Positions 52,185-62,289 of a stretch of DNA of 64,000 bases are shown one piece after another. The notes under the pieces were generated by a model that saw only the letters and a program-made list of their open reading frames with translations, had not been told where the DNA came from and made no database searches. Source of the DNA: Oceanospirillum sp048270425 (lineage in GTDB: Bacteria; Pseudomonadota; Gammaproteobacteria; Pseudomonadales; Halomonadaceae). Each line of letters begins with the position of its first letter. Position 1 is the first letter of the stretch. The DNA is taken from the NCBI GenBank assembly GCA_048270425.1, contig JBLWSY010000004.1:1-64000 (forward strand), in the 5' to 3' direction. The position numbers and the translations under genes were made by a program.

Positions 52185-53360
52185 TCAATCCGCCAGAGTG
52201 AACTGATCGCCGCCATCACCAAAGCGGGACGGCTCACCTTTTTTACTGGTGCCCAGTTTGATCATCAGACGCAGATCATTGGGTGCATCGGCATAGGCAA
52301 GAGCATCATCGTAACTGATCTGTTCGCGTTTATAGAGTTCGTAGAGCGCCTGATCAAAGGTCTGCATGCCCAGCTCAGTGGATTTCGCCATCACCTCTTT
52401 CAGTCCCTGCACATCACCTTTGCGGATCATGTCAGACACCAGTGGCGTATTGAGCAGAATCTCAATCACACCCTTACGCCCCTTACCATCCGGTGTCGGC
52501 ACCAGCTGCTGAGCGATAATGGCTTTGAGGTTCAGGGAAAGATCCATCCAGAGCTGATTGTGCTTCTCCGGCGGGAAGAAGTTGATCACCCGCTCCAGTG
52601 CCTGGTTGGCGTTATTAGCGTGCAGGGTAGCCAGACAGAGGTGACCGGTTTCTGCAAAGGCGAGGGCGTATTCCATCGTCTGCGAACTGCGCACTTCACC
52701 AATCATGATCACATTAGGGGACTGTCGCAGGGTGTTTTTCAGGGCAACTTCATAGCTTTCGGTATCGATACCCACTTCCCGCTGAGTCACGATGCTGTTT
52801 TTATGCTGATGGATAAACTCAATGGGATCTTCAATACAGATGATATGGCCGCGACTGTTTTCATTTCTGTGCTGAATCATAGCGGCAAGGGTGGTGGATT
52901 TACCGGTACCTGTGGCCCCGACAAAAAGAATCAGACCGCGTTTTTCCATCGCTAGCTCACTGACTTTCTTCGGTAGATCCAGATTTTCCAGCCTTGGCAC
53001 TTCAAATTCGATCCGGCGCAGCACCATGCCGACCTGGTTTCGCTGGTAAAAAGCACTGACCCGGAAACGACCCACTCCGGAAGCGCTCAAAGCAAAATTG
53101 CACTCCCGATGTTCCATAAACTCCTGCGCCTGCTCGCTGTTCATCACCCCAAAGACCAGATCCCGGGCCATCTCAGGCGACAGGGCACTATTAGCCAGTG
53201 GTACCAGTTCGCCATTCAGCTTCATCGAGGGTTGCATGCCGGTGGTGATAAACATATCGGTGCCTTTTTTTTCGGCCATCACCTTCAGCATCTTGTAGAA
53301 CTTATCCAACAGTCCCTGTTGTCGAGGTGTGCGGGGTTTCTCCAGATGAGAGTCAGACAC
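52185..53360 (-). CDS. pilU: Type IV pilus ATPase PilU
   Basis: PilT-dependent retraction ATPase of type IV pili. The 391-aa protein has the PilU opening KGTDMFITTGMQPSMKLNGELVPL (two stretches), HRECNFALSASGVGRFRVSAF, Walker A GATGTGKST, the Asp box CIEDPIEFIH and Walker B IMIGEVRSSQTMEYAL. The N-terminal 30 residues and a C-terminal FGDGGDQFTLAD tail extend beyond the PilT fold. It is normally next to pilT; here 7.8 kb separates them (see findings). Confidence 0.9.
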   Translation of the reverse strand: MSDSHLEKPRTPRQQGLLDKFYKMLKVMAEKKGTDMFITTGMQPSMKLNGELVPLANSALSPEMARDLVFGVMNSEQAQEFMEHRECNFALSASGVGRFRVSAFYQRNQVGMVLRRIEFEVPRLENLDLPKKVSELAMEKRGLILFVGATGTGKSTTLAAMIQHRNENSRGHIICIEDPIEFIHQHKNSIVTQREVGIDTESYEVALKNTLRQSPNVIMIGEVRSSQTMEYALAFAETGHLCLATLHANNANQALERVINFFPPEKHNQLWMDLSLNLKAIIAQQLVPTPDGKGRKGVIEILLNTPLVSDMIRKGDVQGLKEVMAKSTELGMQTFDQALYELYKREQISYDDALAYADAPNDLRLMIKLGTSKKGEPSRFGDGGDQFTLAD

Positions 53361-53895
53361 ATATCACTCCTGAAAATTTCCATACTAACAGTTTGATTAG
53401 ACTTAATAATTTATCGCAAATTGATCATTTAAAATTCTTGTTCCATCCTCAAACTCGATTTGTAATGACATTAATACATCAGTCAACAGGCTAAGAGCGG
53501 TCGGTCTTCGCCTGATACTCTCATCAAAACCACTCTATAAGCATGTATTAATTAAGCTTTTATATTACAGCCTTTGACAAGCATACGATAAGAAAAACCG
53601 GATAATGTGATGACTGTCGACCAAATCCGCTGGAATATTTTGTATTGTCCATTAATAAATCACAGCCGGATCTGACATAACGTGATTATCTACTATTTCT
53701 CCTATTCGTTTAATTAACGCTGAAAAATAGAGATTACCCGATCAGTTTTTTTCTGTTACGGCTGCCAAAAAGGACGAGCGCACAGGTTTAATCAGCATCC
53801 ATTTTATTAAACCAATATTCAGTTGCGTCGGGAAAAGCAATCAATGTGCCGCAAAAACTGCCAGACACGCAATCACATGACGAGATTATGCCCCC
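53361..53895 (+). other. A/T-rich non-coding stretch between pilU and the ankyrin genes
   Basis: 535 bases with no convincing gene. TTGACA at 53574-53579 and GATAAT at 53601-53606 are 21 bases apart, too far for a standard promoter. The stretch probably holds the divergent promoters of pilU and the first ankyrin gene; no repeat, integrase remnant or tRNA is visible. Confidence 0.5.
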
Positions 53896-56800
53896 ATGAC
53901 CCACACCTTACTTAATACTGATGTGAAACTGCTGGAAGACGCTATTAAGAGCACAAACATTTCGGCTTTAACCACTTACTTCAACCAAGATACTAATTTA
54001 GCCGATTATCTATCAGGTAATTCAGAATTACTGGTTTTAGCAATTAAAAACAACAAACAAGGTATGGTGCGTTTCCTTATAGCTCAGGGCGTGTTATTTC
54101 CGGGCGAACTATCAGATGGCTTCAATACACTCAGCATTGCGTTGCAAAATCAGTGCGATATCCAAACCATTAATGCTCTGATCGAAACAGGAACAAACGA
54201 CCAATTTACCCGGGGTAGTGGGCCACTCGAAACAGCGCTCGAGCATGGTGCCGATTTAGCGGTGATAGAAAGTCTGTGTGCGCATGGCTTGATTAAGCGA
54301 AGCCCTGCATCTCTCCCATTGACCTATCAGCTGGCTGACGCGCATCTCTATAATATTGAAATGCGCATTTCCATCATTATAACTTTGGCCGAAACAGATG
54401 GATTTGATATTAACGAGGAAGGCTGGAATACCCCTCCCATCACCCGCTATCTGCTGGATAAAGATCAACCAAACTATTTATTTTGGATAATTATCCTGGG
54501 TGGCGATCTGACCCCTATTTATGAAGATTATCAGGTCTACTTTAACCAGAAGGCCCGTAATGACTGGTCTGAAGCTATTCTAACAAAACAATCCCGCCTC
54601 CCCATATCAGCCCGCTTGCGCTTTGTTAATTATCGCGATTTTAAAAAAGGGCTGAAGGAAATTACCAACGCTCATAACCAACAATTAATGTTCAACCTTG
54701 CCAATAATGACCTGATCAAACCCAGACACAAAGTTTCACTTGCCAAAAAATTGCTGGCCCTGGGCGCAGAGATTGAAGAGATAGGTCAGAACGAAGATCA
54801 GGAAACCGTACTTCAAAGCTATTGCCGTTACAGCTTTGATATCAAAAACTTTAGCTTCGTTAAGTTTTTATTGGCAAAGGGCGCTGATTTTAATGCCAAT
54901 GGACGGAACACACTGCCTAATATCGTAGTCTCCGGCAATCTGCCCATGTTGAAGTTTCTCGTAAAACAAGGCGTGGATGTGAATATCTTAACCAGTTCTG
55001 GTCGTGGTGTGCTGAATGCGTTTCGCAGCCCGGAATCAATTGGAGATTTAGAGCATCGAAAAGCGATGTTGGATACCCTAATTAAGAGTGGGTTAGACAT
55101 TAATTCCAAAGTGGTGCTCTACAATGATGCGCCCGAAGCCAACACAGGCTTAATTGAGATACTCGCCTTGGCTAACGACGCAGAACTGATGAAATATGTT
55201 CTGGAGCGCTATTCGCACATTGAATGTTCAGGCGATGAAATCATCCCGATGCTAAAAAACATTGAAGACACTGAACTCTGCATTAAAGTCATCGATAAAA
55301 ATCCAAACTTCTGCATCAACTCTTATTTCATCACCGAAATCAAAGACAATACGTTTTATTACCCTGCGGATTCATTGGGAATTGCCATTGATTGGCAACG
55401 CTTTGATGTGGCCGAAGTCTTACTTCAACGCTACCCCTATATGCGGGCCGATACCGAAAAGCATTCATTAGCTTTCTTTGCCTTTAAGCACCACGCACCG
55501 CTGGGTTTGGTATTCGCTTTGATTGAGCGCGAAACCGATCTGAACCGCCTGTATTGGGCTTCAATGAAATCACCTAGCCTGGATCACATCACCTGGACCA
55601 AGGAAACCGCGTTAGCCCAGTTTTTAAGCTTACTGAACAACCGCGAGTACGATACGGATGACATCGTACGCATTACTGCATTTTTGCTCGGGCAAGGTGC
55701 CGATGCGAGTATTCCTCGTACGGTAGAAGACCGCCCTATGGGGTATTTGGATAAAGAAAGTACGCTATTAATCGCATCAGACACACATCGCAACACTGCA
55801 GTAATGGATCTGCTAATTGACTCCGGAGGGATGAACCCCAATAAACCCGAGTCGCAAATGCAGGTAACCGCTGTCCAATCGCTGATCGCTATGCCAAAAC
55901 TCTCAGACGATGATGTCTGTTTTTATTACGATTATTTCGAGCATAAAACCGGTATTGACTGGACTGTCAAAGACCTCCAAAACACAGACCTTCTGCTGGA
56001 AGCTTCCAGCCATTGCCGCCCAGGCGTTATTCGCCATTTAGTCGATAAAGGGTTGGATATTAATGCAGAGGGAGGTTTTGATAATTCACCAGCCCTGCAT
56101 AAAGCCATATCTAATCTGCATTACGTGAATAAGCTTCAGCGCGCAGAAACCGTCAAGTGCCTGATCAGCTTAGGTGCCGACATTGAGGCATTAGACAGTG
56201 ATGATTTAACGCCTCTCATGAATGCCGCAGTCTACGGTTCACTGCTGAGTGCACAAGCGCTACTGGACGCGGGCGCTTGCGTTGACCGGACCAATACTTT
56301 GGGGCATACAGCCCTGACATTATCCATACCCGGAAAAATGCATTATGACAGCCCTGATAACCCACTCGATATGCGAGCAGATATGGTGCAGCTGCTATTA
56401 ACGCACGGAGCTAATCCTAATCATGCACCAGTAAACGGAACCTTAGCTCTGACCAACGCCATAGGCTATCAGATTGATGCCATTACCAGCCTGTTGCTTG
56501 GAGCAGGAGCCGATATCAACGCCCGAGATAATAGTGGCCTTACACCATCAATGATCGCTATGCAGCATGCCACGATGGAGATGTGCGACCAACTCTTGTC
56601 ACTGGAAGATATTGACCTGCACGTTACCAATAACGATGGACGCGGTCTGCTTTTTTACGCCTTGCAACGGGACGACGCTGAAGAAGTTATGGCTCTTGTT
56701 GAGTACCTTCAGGGGCAAGGCGTTACTCAGGGTCTGGCTCAAGACGGCTCCAACCTTTTTATGGCCTGTGCATCCGCTTGCAAGGACGCGTTATTGTCTC

Positions 56801-57273
56801 ACTTTATCGGGCACGGAGAAGATGTGAATGCCAGGGATAACAATGGTTTTAATGCCGCAAATTACGTTGTTTTTTCTCACTCTAATGCCAGCCTTGAACA
56901 GCAAATCCAAACGTTAAAGACACTGAATGACATGGGCGTCAATATGCGGACCGAGGACGATCAGGGTCGTAATTTACTGCAATGGTCACTGTTGATAGGC
57001 CATTTTGCTTTGGTACCCGCCCTGATCGAACTGGGTGTTTCAGTCACCCATACAGACCAACAGGGTATAGAAGTGACTACCTGTCTTGCTCAGCATCTTC
57101 TCAGCGCACTCAGTCAGCAGCAACTGGTGCAATCTGCATTAGATGCGTTTGGTCCAACCCTGCAACTACTGACAGACGCCGGCGCACCAATGACGCAATG
57201 CAAACAGTTTCTCGAGCAGCAACCCGAAAATATTGTGACCTCGACTTTTAAGATGTTAATTCAAGACCACTAA
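53896..57273 (+). CDS. Giant ankyrin-repeat protein 1
   Basis: A 1125-aa protein made almost wholly of ankyrin-type repeats, likely a protein-binding scaffold. Canonical repeats are clearest in the last third (GADIEALDSDDLTPLMNAA, GADINARDNSGLTPSMIA, GEDVNARDNNGFNAANYV); earlier ones are degenerate. There is no signal peptide, membrane segment or enzymatic motif. It starts at ATG 53896 with a poor ribosome site. It is colinear with the next protein: for example HKTGIDWTVKDLQNTDLLLE near residue 682 matches RKTGINLTERNARDTDLLMA near residue 707 there. Base composition is A/T-richer than the neighbours. Function unknown. Confidence 0.85.
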   Translation: MTHTLLNTDVKLLEDAIKSTNISALTTYFNQDTNLADYLSGNSELLVLAIKNNKQGMVRFLIAQGVLFPGELSDGFNTLSIALQNQCDIQTINALIETGTNDQFTRGSGPLETALEHGADLAVIESLCAHGLIKRSPASLPLTYQLADAHLYNIEMRISIIITLAETDGFDINEEGWNTPPITRYLLDKDQPNYLFWIIILGGDLTPIYEDYQVYFNQKARNDWSEAILTKQSRLPISARLRFVNYRDFKKGLKEITNAHNQQLMFNLANNDLIKPRHKVSLAKKLLALGAEIEEIGQNEDQETVLQSYCRYSFDIKNFSFVKFLLAKGADFNANGRNTLPNIVVSGNLPMLKFLVKQGVDVNILTSSGRGVLNAFRSPESIGDLEHRKAMLDTLIKSGLDINSKVVLYNDAPEANTGLIEILALANDAELMKYVLERYSHIECSGDEIIPMLKNIEDTELCIKVIDKNPNFCINSYFITEIKDNTFYYPADSLGIAIDWQRFDVAEVLLQRYPYMRADTEKHSLAFFAFKHHAPLGLVFALIERETDLNRLYWASMKSPSLDHITWTKETALAQFLSLLNNREYDTDDIVRITAFLLGQGADASIPRTVEDRPMGYLDKESTLLIASDTHRNTAVMDLLIDSGGMNPNKPESQMQVTAVQSLIAMPKLSDDDVCFYYDYFEHKTGIDWTVKDLQNTDLLLEASSHCRPGVIRHLVDKGLDINAEGGFDNSPALHKAISNLHYVNKLQRAETVKCLISLGADIEALDSDDLTPLMNAAVYGSLLSAQALLDAGACVDRTNTLGHTALTLSIPGKMHYDSPDNPLDMRADMVQLLLTHGANPNHAPVNGTLALTNAIGYQIDAITSLLLGAGADINARDNSGLTPSMIAMQHATMEMCDQLLSLEDIDLHVTNNDGRGLLFYALQRDDAEEVMALVEYLQGQGVTQGLAQDGSNLFMACASACKDALLSHFIGHGEDVNARDNNGFNAANYVVFSHSNASLEQQIQTLKTLNDMGVNMRTEDDQGRNLLQWSLLIGHFALVPALIELGVSVTHTDQQGIEVTTCLAQHLLSALSQQQLVQSALDAFGPTLQLLTDAGAPMTQCKQFLEQQPENIVTSTFKMLIQDH

Positions 57274-57308
57274 AACTATCGCCCAAAGCGCAAGGATAAA
57301 GGTTCCGT

Positions 57309-60300
57309 ATGGAGAACAGAAAATCAGAATGGTTAGCGCCCAGACAAACAGAACATGGTGAAGAGTGGCATGCCTATACACTGCAGGACTTGATTCTCTC
57401 CGAATCGACTGCAGTAATCGCAAAAGTGATCTCTCCTGAACGGCTTGATGAGCGCGACGAGCATGATAAAACAGCACTCTATTACGCCCTGATTCATGGA
57501 CGCGGCGAGACCGCTCGCTGGCTTCTGGATCAAGGCGCAAATCTGATCGCTGCCACAGGAGCTAATCACGATAATGCGATGCGTTTTTTAATACAGGGTG
57601 GCAGTGCAGAGGCCCTATATGCCTGCATCGATTATGGCGCCACCATACCTTCACACATCGGTCGTGTGCCCGTTGTTTATCACAGTGTGGCTCAAAAATG
57701 CCCACAAGCCTTTGTTCAAAAGCTGGTTGAGCTAGGCAAGCGCTTAGAGCCATACGAGCAAGAATCGGTACTCAGTTGTGGCATTCGTGTACAGGCGGAC
57801 CCGGAGCTTATTGAGTGGTTACTTACAGCGGACCTGCCGAAACTTCGGTTACTGAAAAAAACCGATAACACTCTGGCAGAATTAATTCGTTCAGACTATG
57901 CAACCGCCACTAAAATCGAGCTGGTTAAAGCCACTATTGAACAACGCAATACTCCACTCGACGAAGGATCAAAGCCCCCTCTTGCCTTAGCAATTGAGCA
58001 GAAACAAGCCGAAGTCGCCAAAGTACTTATTGAAGCGGGCGCAAGTTATCGCTCACACATTAACGACCTAGCCCACCTGCTCGACGCCGCGGATCTGCAA
58101 GCTCTGATTAAGGGCGTGAGCGATACAGCTCCTGTTGTGCTTGAGCTGATGGACTTCAACGCACTACAAAAACTCATAGCAGAACGCCCTGATCTGACCA
58201 AGACACCCTTGATGCTGGACATTGTCAGCCATGGCCAATTAGCTCCAAACGAAAAATCCCTGCTACTGGAACAAGCCTTTGCAGCAGGAGCGCAAGTTAA
58301 CCAGGCCCGCGAAGGCGTCACAGCACTGAACCACCTTTGTAGCCGGTTAAATCAAAACGATTCGCCAGCGCTGATCAAACAATTGCTGGGCTATAACGCT
58401 CAAGTTGAAGTTGGTGATCGGAGCGCACTGCTCACTGCCTTAAAATCGGCTAATTTAATTGCGATTGAAGCGATTTTAGAACACGGTGCCAACGCAAACT
58501 TTGTAACAGAAGAAGGCTGGGGTTTTGCCAACGCTCTGATCCACGATGTGGTTAAGCGCTTTGATGAGCTAACGGCGTTGAACATTTTATCGCTCGCCCT
58601 AAAGCATGGTTACGACATCAACACGAAAACCCTGTTTTCAGATGATGAGACGATAACTCATATTGATGCGATCTCTTTCTTTGCTATCCATAAAGCCCCG
58701 AAACTCGTGAAATACCTACTGGATGAGAGCATTCACATCAACCCTGATAGCCATTTGGTTTATTATGCCATTCGAGGCCTCAGCCAGCTGGATGTGCAAC
58801 TGGCAGCGATAGCAACCAACCCAAACTACTGTTATCCCGAATTCAGCTCTAGTGCAGGGCTAAAAGACGATGCTTACGCTATCGAGCTGGCTATTTTCTT
58901 TAAGCGCCACCTGTTGGTGGATGAGCTGCTGGCTCGCTACCCCAGTATGAAGACGCAATGCAAGGTTCGCCCCCTTGCTTTAGACATGATCGACCAAGGG
59001 TTTTCTGATGCCACCATTGCAACGGTTTTGGCACGCGACCCCGATATTAACCACCGTTATCCAATGGGTAGTGGCAATAAAGTTAATAGTTTTATGACTT
59101 ATGCCGGCCTGCTTGGACGACGTATAGCAAAGCAGGAATATGGCCACCGCAGTCGATACTTACAACTGCTCAAAACAGCACTTGATCTGGGTCTGGATCC
59201 TAACTACGGCGAATCTTTCAATGATAACGAAGTGGGGGGACTTGGTATTTTCGCGGTCTGCGCAAACCCAAATAAGGTTGATGTCGAACTGTTCGACCTG
59301 CTCATCACCTATGGTGCAAACCCGCTGGCCTCAACAGGCAGTTTTAATGAGTCTGCCGTCCACAGCATAACTCAGCGCCTGCCCTGGATGACTGATGCCG
59401 GTATTTTATCGCACCTAAAATATTTCCAACGCAAAACAGGCATAAACCTAACCGAACGTAATGCCCGGGATACAGACCTGTTGATGGCTGCCTGCATGAG
59501 CTGTCGTCCAATGACTGCGCAGTGGCTGATTGAGCAAGGTGCCGATATACATGTACAAGGAGCGTTCAGTAATTCTCCTTTACTGCATTTAGCAATGAAC
59601 ACCTATCCGCATAAAGATCCTGCAGACCGAGCTAAAACAATTGAAGTTCTGCTCAACAGTGGGCTATCGCCAGAAACAAGAGATACCAACGGGGCAACAG
59701 CCCTCATGACGGGAAGCTATTATGGTGCCTATCAGGCCGTTACAACACTTCTGAAGCATGGTGCGAATGTGCATACCCAGACAGCATCAAATGCGACCGC
59801 CATCAATTTTGTGATTGAAGGTCATCAGTCTTATGATCACAATCTGGAAAGCCAATTTGAACATGTAAAGTCGCGAATTATTCAGTTATTAGCTGAATAT
59901 GGAGCAGACTTAAACAACCAACCCATTGATGAACCCGCTGCATTAACCCTCTGTATAAAAAATAATCGGCCACAACTTTTTGAGGTGATGCTGAAACTGG
60001 GCGCAGACCCTAACGTACCCAGTTTTGATGGGATTACACCTTTATTCTATGCAGTCCTGCAGGGCAACCCCTTCTTTGTTCAGCGGCTTTTGGCTGATAC
60101 CAACATTAATCTACAGGCCAAAGCCCCTAACCTCGATACAGCTCTCAGCTTTGCACTACAGCGGACCAATAAAGATCAGGGGCTGGATATTGCACGACGC
60201 CTGTTAGAACTTGGGACGCCACTAAGCATTGACGACAAAGGCCAAACGCTGATTCACGATGCCTGTATTTTAGGGCACGAAAGCTTTCTGACATTATTGC

Positions 60301-60944
60301 TGGAGTGGATTAACCAACATCCCACACAGGTTCCTGAAGGCTATGCGCATCGCCTATCGGATAGTCACTATGGTGCAGCAACCTATATCGTATTAACGAA
60401 TCAGAATATCTCAATGGCAGTGCGCGAGCGTATGCTGAGCACGCTGATTCAATATGGCATTGACCTGGACACTCCTGATCAGCATGGCTATACCGCTCTG
60501 ATGCACTGTGTCGGAGTAGAAAATGAAGCCTTGGCCCGTACGCTATGGAGACTGGGAGCCGATGCACACCGTGTGACAAAGAGAGGGGAGAACCTTGCCC
60601 ACTTAGTCGCACAGCAGTTTGCAGAAAGCTCGGAGCTACTCAACGTATGGCTGACATTTTTGCAGGATACCAAGGTTGATCTGAACCCGTATTCAGCGCT
60701 GGACTGTCCGCTGCTAATTGCACTCAAAGGTATGCCCTTTACTGATGAATTCAGTAACTCGCCCCAACCACAGTACCCGGATGACGAACACCTGGTTCGT
60801 CAGTGGATCAAAGCTGGTGCGGCCCCGGAGCTGGCAATGGAGCAAGCACAAATACAAGCTCGGCTGTACCTCGTGAAGTATCTCGAACAGCTTGATCAGG
60901 CTAATTTAAGCCAACATTACCACTCCGGCAAACTGCTGCATTAG
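57309..60944 (+). CDS. Giant ankyrin-repeat protein 2
   Basis: A 1211-aa paralogue of the preceding protein, 35 bases downstream with a good ribosome site (AAGGATAAAGG), so probably co-transcribed. Ankyrin repeats are visible throughout, e.g. GADPNVPSFDGITPLFYAVL and GIDLDTPDQHGYTALMHCV. Segments matching protein 1 in order include DINTKTLF, NPNYC, LLARYPSM and TDLLMAACMSCRP. No signal peptide, membrane segment or enzymatic domain is evident, and the C-terminus ends in a short helical tail. Likely a cytoplasmic scaffold or an effector needing an unseen export route; function unknown. Confidence 0.85.
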   Translation: MENRKSEWLAPRQTEHGEEWHAYTLQDLILSESTAVIAKVISPERLDERDEHDKTALYYALIHGRGETARWLLDQGANLIAATGANHDNAMRFLIQGGSAEALYACIDYGATIPSHIGRVPVVYHSVAQKCPQAFVQKLVELGKRLEPYEQESVLSCGIRVQADPELIEWLLTADLPKLRLLKKTDNTLAELIRSDYATATKIELVKATIEQRNTPLDEGSKPPLALAIEQKQAEVAKVLIEAGASYRSHINDLAHLLDAADLQALIKGVSDTAPVVLELMDFNALQKLIAERPDLTKTPLMLDIVSHGQLAPNEKSLLLEQAFAAGAQVNQAREGVTALNHLCSRLNQNDSPALIKQLLGYNAQVEVGDRSALLTALKSANLIAIEAILEHGANANFVTEEGWGFANALIHDVVKRFDELTALNILSLALKHGYDINTKTLFSDDETITHIDAISFFAIHKAPKLVKYLLDESIHINPDSHLVYYAIRGLSQLDVQLAAIATNPNYCYPEFSSSAGLKDDAYAIELAIFFKRHLLVDELLARYPSMKTQCKVRPLALDMIDQGFSDATIATVLARDPDINHRYPMGSGNKVNSFMTYAGLLGRRIAKQEYGHRSRYLQLLKTALDLGLDPNYGESFNDNEVGGLGIFAVCANPNKVDVELFDLLITYGANPLASTGSFNESAVHSITQRLPWMTDAGILSHLKYFQRKTGINLTERNARDTDLLMAACMSCRPMTAQWLIEQGADIHVQGAFSNSPLLHLAMNTYPHKDPADRAKTIEVLLNSGLSPETRDTNGATALMTGSYYGAYQAVTTLLKHGANVHTQTASNATAINFVIEGHQSYDHNLESQFEHVKSRIIQLLAEYGADLNNQPIDEPAALTLCIKNNRPQLFEVMLKLGADPNVPSFDGITPLFYAVLQGNPFFVQRLLADTNINLQAKAPNLDTALSFALQRTNKDQGLDIARRLLELGTPLSIDDKGQTLIHDACILGHESFLTLLLEWINQHPTQVPEGYAHRLSDSHYGAATYIVLTNQNISMAVRERMLSTLIQYGIDLDTPDQHGYTALMHCVGVENEALARTLWRLGADAHRVTKRGENLAHLVAQQFAESSELLNVWLTFLQDTKVDLNPYSALDCPLLIALKGMPFTDEFSNSPQPQYPDDEHLVRQWIKAGAAPELAMEQAQIQARLYLVKYLEQLDQANLSQHYHSGKLLH

Positions 60945-61004
60945 AACGGCTGCATTGAATGGGTAATACCTCAGTGAGGCATAGGGCCAATATGCACAAA
61001 CTGA

Positions 61005-61046
61005 CAAAGACAAACCGCGGCGGTGCATAGCCTCGGTTTGTCTTTG
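61005..61046. terminator. Long hairpin between ankyrin gene 2 and pilT
   Basis: A perfect 13-bp stem (61005-61017 with 61034-61046) with a 16-base loop lies between two convergent genes. No T tail follows on either strand, but the T-rich arm and the position suggest a shared terminator. Confidence 0.6.
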
Positions 61047-61173
61047 CAGCCACATCCATAGCTGCAGTAGCCGTCCTCATGTTAAATCCACCCAAGAGAA
61101 AACAACTCAGATTGTTATTTCTCCTGTCTCTTCTCCGCACTGACTTGTTTTTAGTCCCTCTTTGCGACCAAGA

Positions 61174-62211
61174 CTACATAAACAGATCGGGATTAACGGC
61201 CTTTTCACGGGCGGTTTCCAGTGAAATCTGCCCTTTGTTCAGCATCAGTTTCAGGCACTGATCCATAGTTTGCATCCCCTGACCACTATTGGTCTGAATG
61301 ACAGAGTTCATCTGAGCGATCTTGTCTTCCCGGATCAGATTCCGGATCGCCGGGGTTGCCGTCATAATCTCGTGTGCCGCAATACGACCACCGCCCTGTT
61401 TCTTCAGCAGCGTTTGGGAGACGACTCCCTGCAAAGATTCTGAAAGCATAGACCGCACCATGGATTTCTCCTGCGCCGGAAAGACATCGATAATACGGTC
61501 GATGGTTTTTGCCGCTGAGCTGGTGTGCAGGGTGCCGAACACCATGTGGCCGGTTTCCGCAGCAGTCAGCGCCAGACGGATCGTTTCCAGATCCCGCATC
61601 TCGCCCACCAGAATGATGTCCGGGTCTTCTCGCAAGGCGGAGCGCAGAGCATCACTGAAGGTATGGGTATCCCGATGCACCTCCCTTTGGGTGATCAGAC
61701 ACTTTTTGCTTTCATGGATAAATTCGATGGGGTCTTCAATGGTGAGAATATGCTGGTATTTGCGCTCGTTAACGTAATCGAGCATCGCCGCCAGCGTGGT
61801 ACTTTTACCGGAACCGGTCGGACCTGTGACCAGCACCAACCCACGGGGTAACATCGCCAGCCGCTGAAAAATTTCGCCCATGCCCAGCTGATCCATCGGC
61901 AAAACAGTACTTGGAATAGTACGGAATACCGCACCGGCACCACGGTTATGGTTAAAGGCGTTGACACGGAAACGGGCGATACCGGGTACTTCAAAGGAGA
62001 AGTCGATCTCCAGAAACTCTTCATAATCCCGGCGCTGTTTATCGTTCATAATGTCGTACACCATGCGGTGCACATCTTTGTGACTCAGGGCGGGTACATT
62101 GATGCGGCGCATATCGCCATCAGTACGAATCATTGGCGGCATGCCGGAAGAAAGGTGCAGGTCAGAAGCACCTTGTTTTGCACTGAAAGCCAGCAGTTCG
62201 GTAATATCCAT
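61174..62211 (-). CDS. pilT: Type IV pilus retraction ATPase PilT
   Basis: Hexameric ATPase that retracts type IV pili and drives twitching. The 345-aa protein opens MDITELLAFSAKQGASDLHL, as in Pseudomonas PilT, and has Walker A GPTGSGKST, the Asp box TIEDPIEFIH, Walker B IILVGEMRD, the His box FGTLHTSSAAKTIDRI and the AIRNLIRE retraction motif. I start at 62211 on family alignment; the frame runs back to 62265. It is divergent from yggS, 78 bases away, as in pseudomonads. Confidence 0.95.
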   Translation of the reverse strand: MDITELLAFSAKQGASDLHLSSGMPPMIRTDGDMRRINVPALSHKDVHRMVYDIMNDKQRRDYEEFLEIDFSFEVPGIARFRVNAFNHNRGAGAVFRTIPSTVLPMDQLGMGEIFQRLAMLPRGLVLVTGPTGSGKSTTLAAMLDYVNERKYQHILTIEDPIEFIHESKKCLITQREVHRDTHTFSDALRSALREDPDIILVGEMRDLETIRLALTAAETGHMVFGTLHTSSAAKTIDRIIDVFPAQEKSMVRSMLSESLQGVVSQTLLKKQGGGRIAAHEIMTATPAIRNLIREDKIAQMNSVIQTNSGQGMQTMDQCLKLMLNKGQISLETAREKAVNPDLFM

Positions 62212-62289
62212 GGCCGAGAAAGATCCAAATGCGTGGGTTTGCTCTATATCCCCGTTCTCATTCAAACCACCACATGGGATACAGAATTA

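Noticed and set aside
53574..53606. Possible promoter TTGACA and GATAAT before the ankyrin genes
   Set aside because: The 21-base spacing is outside the usual 16-18 range.
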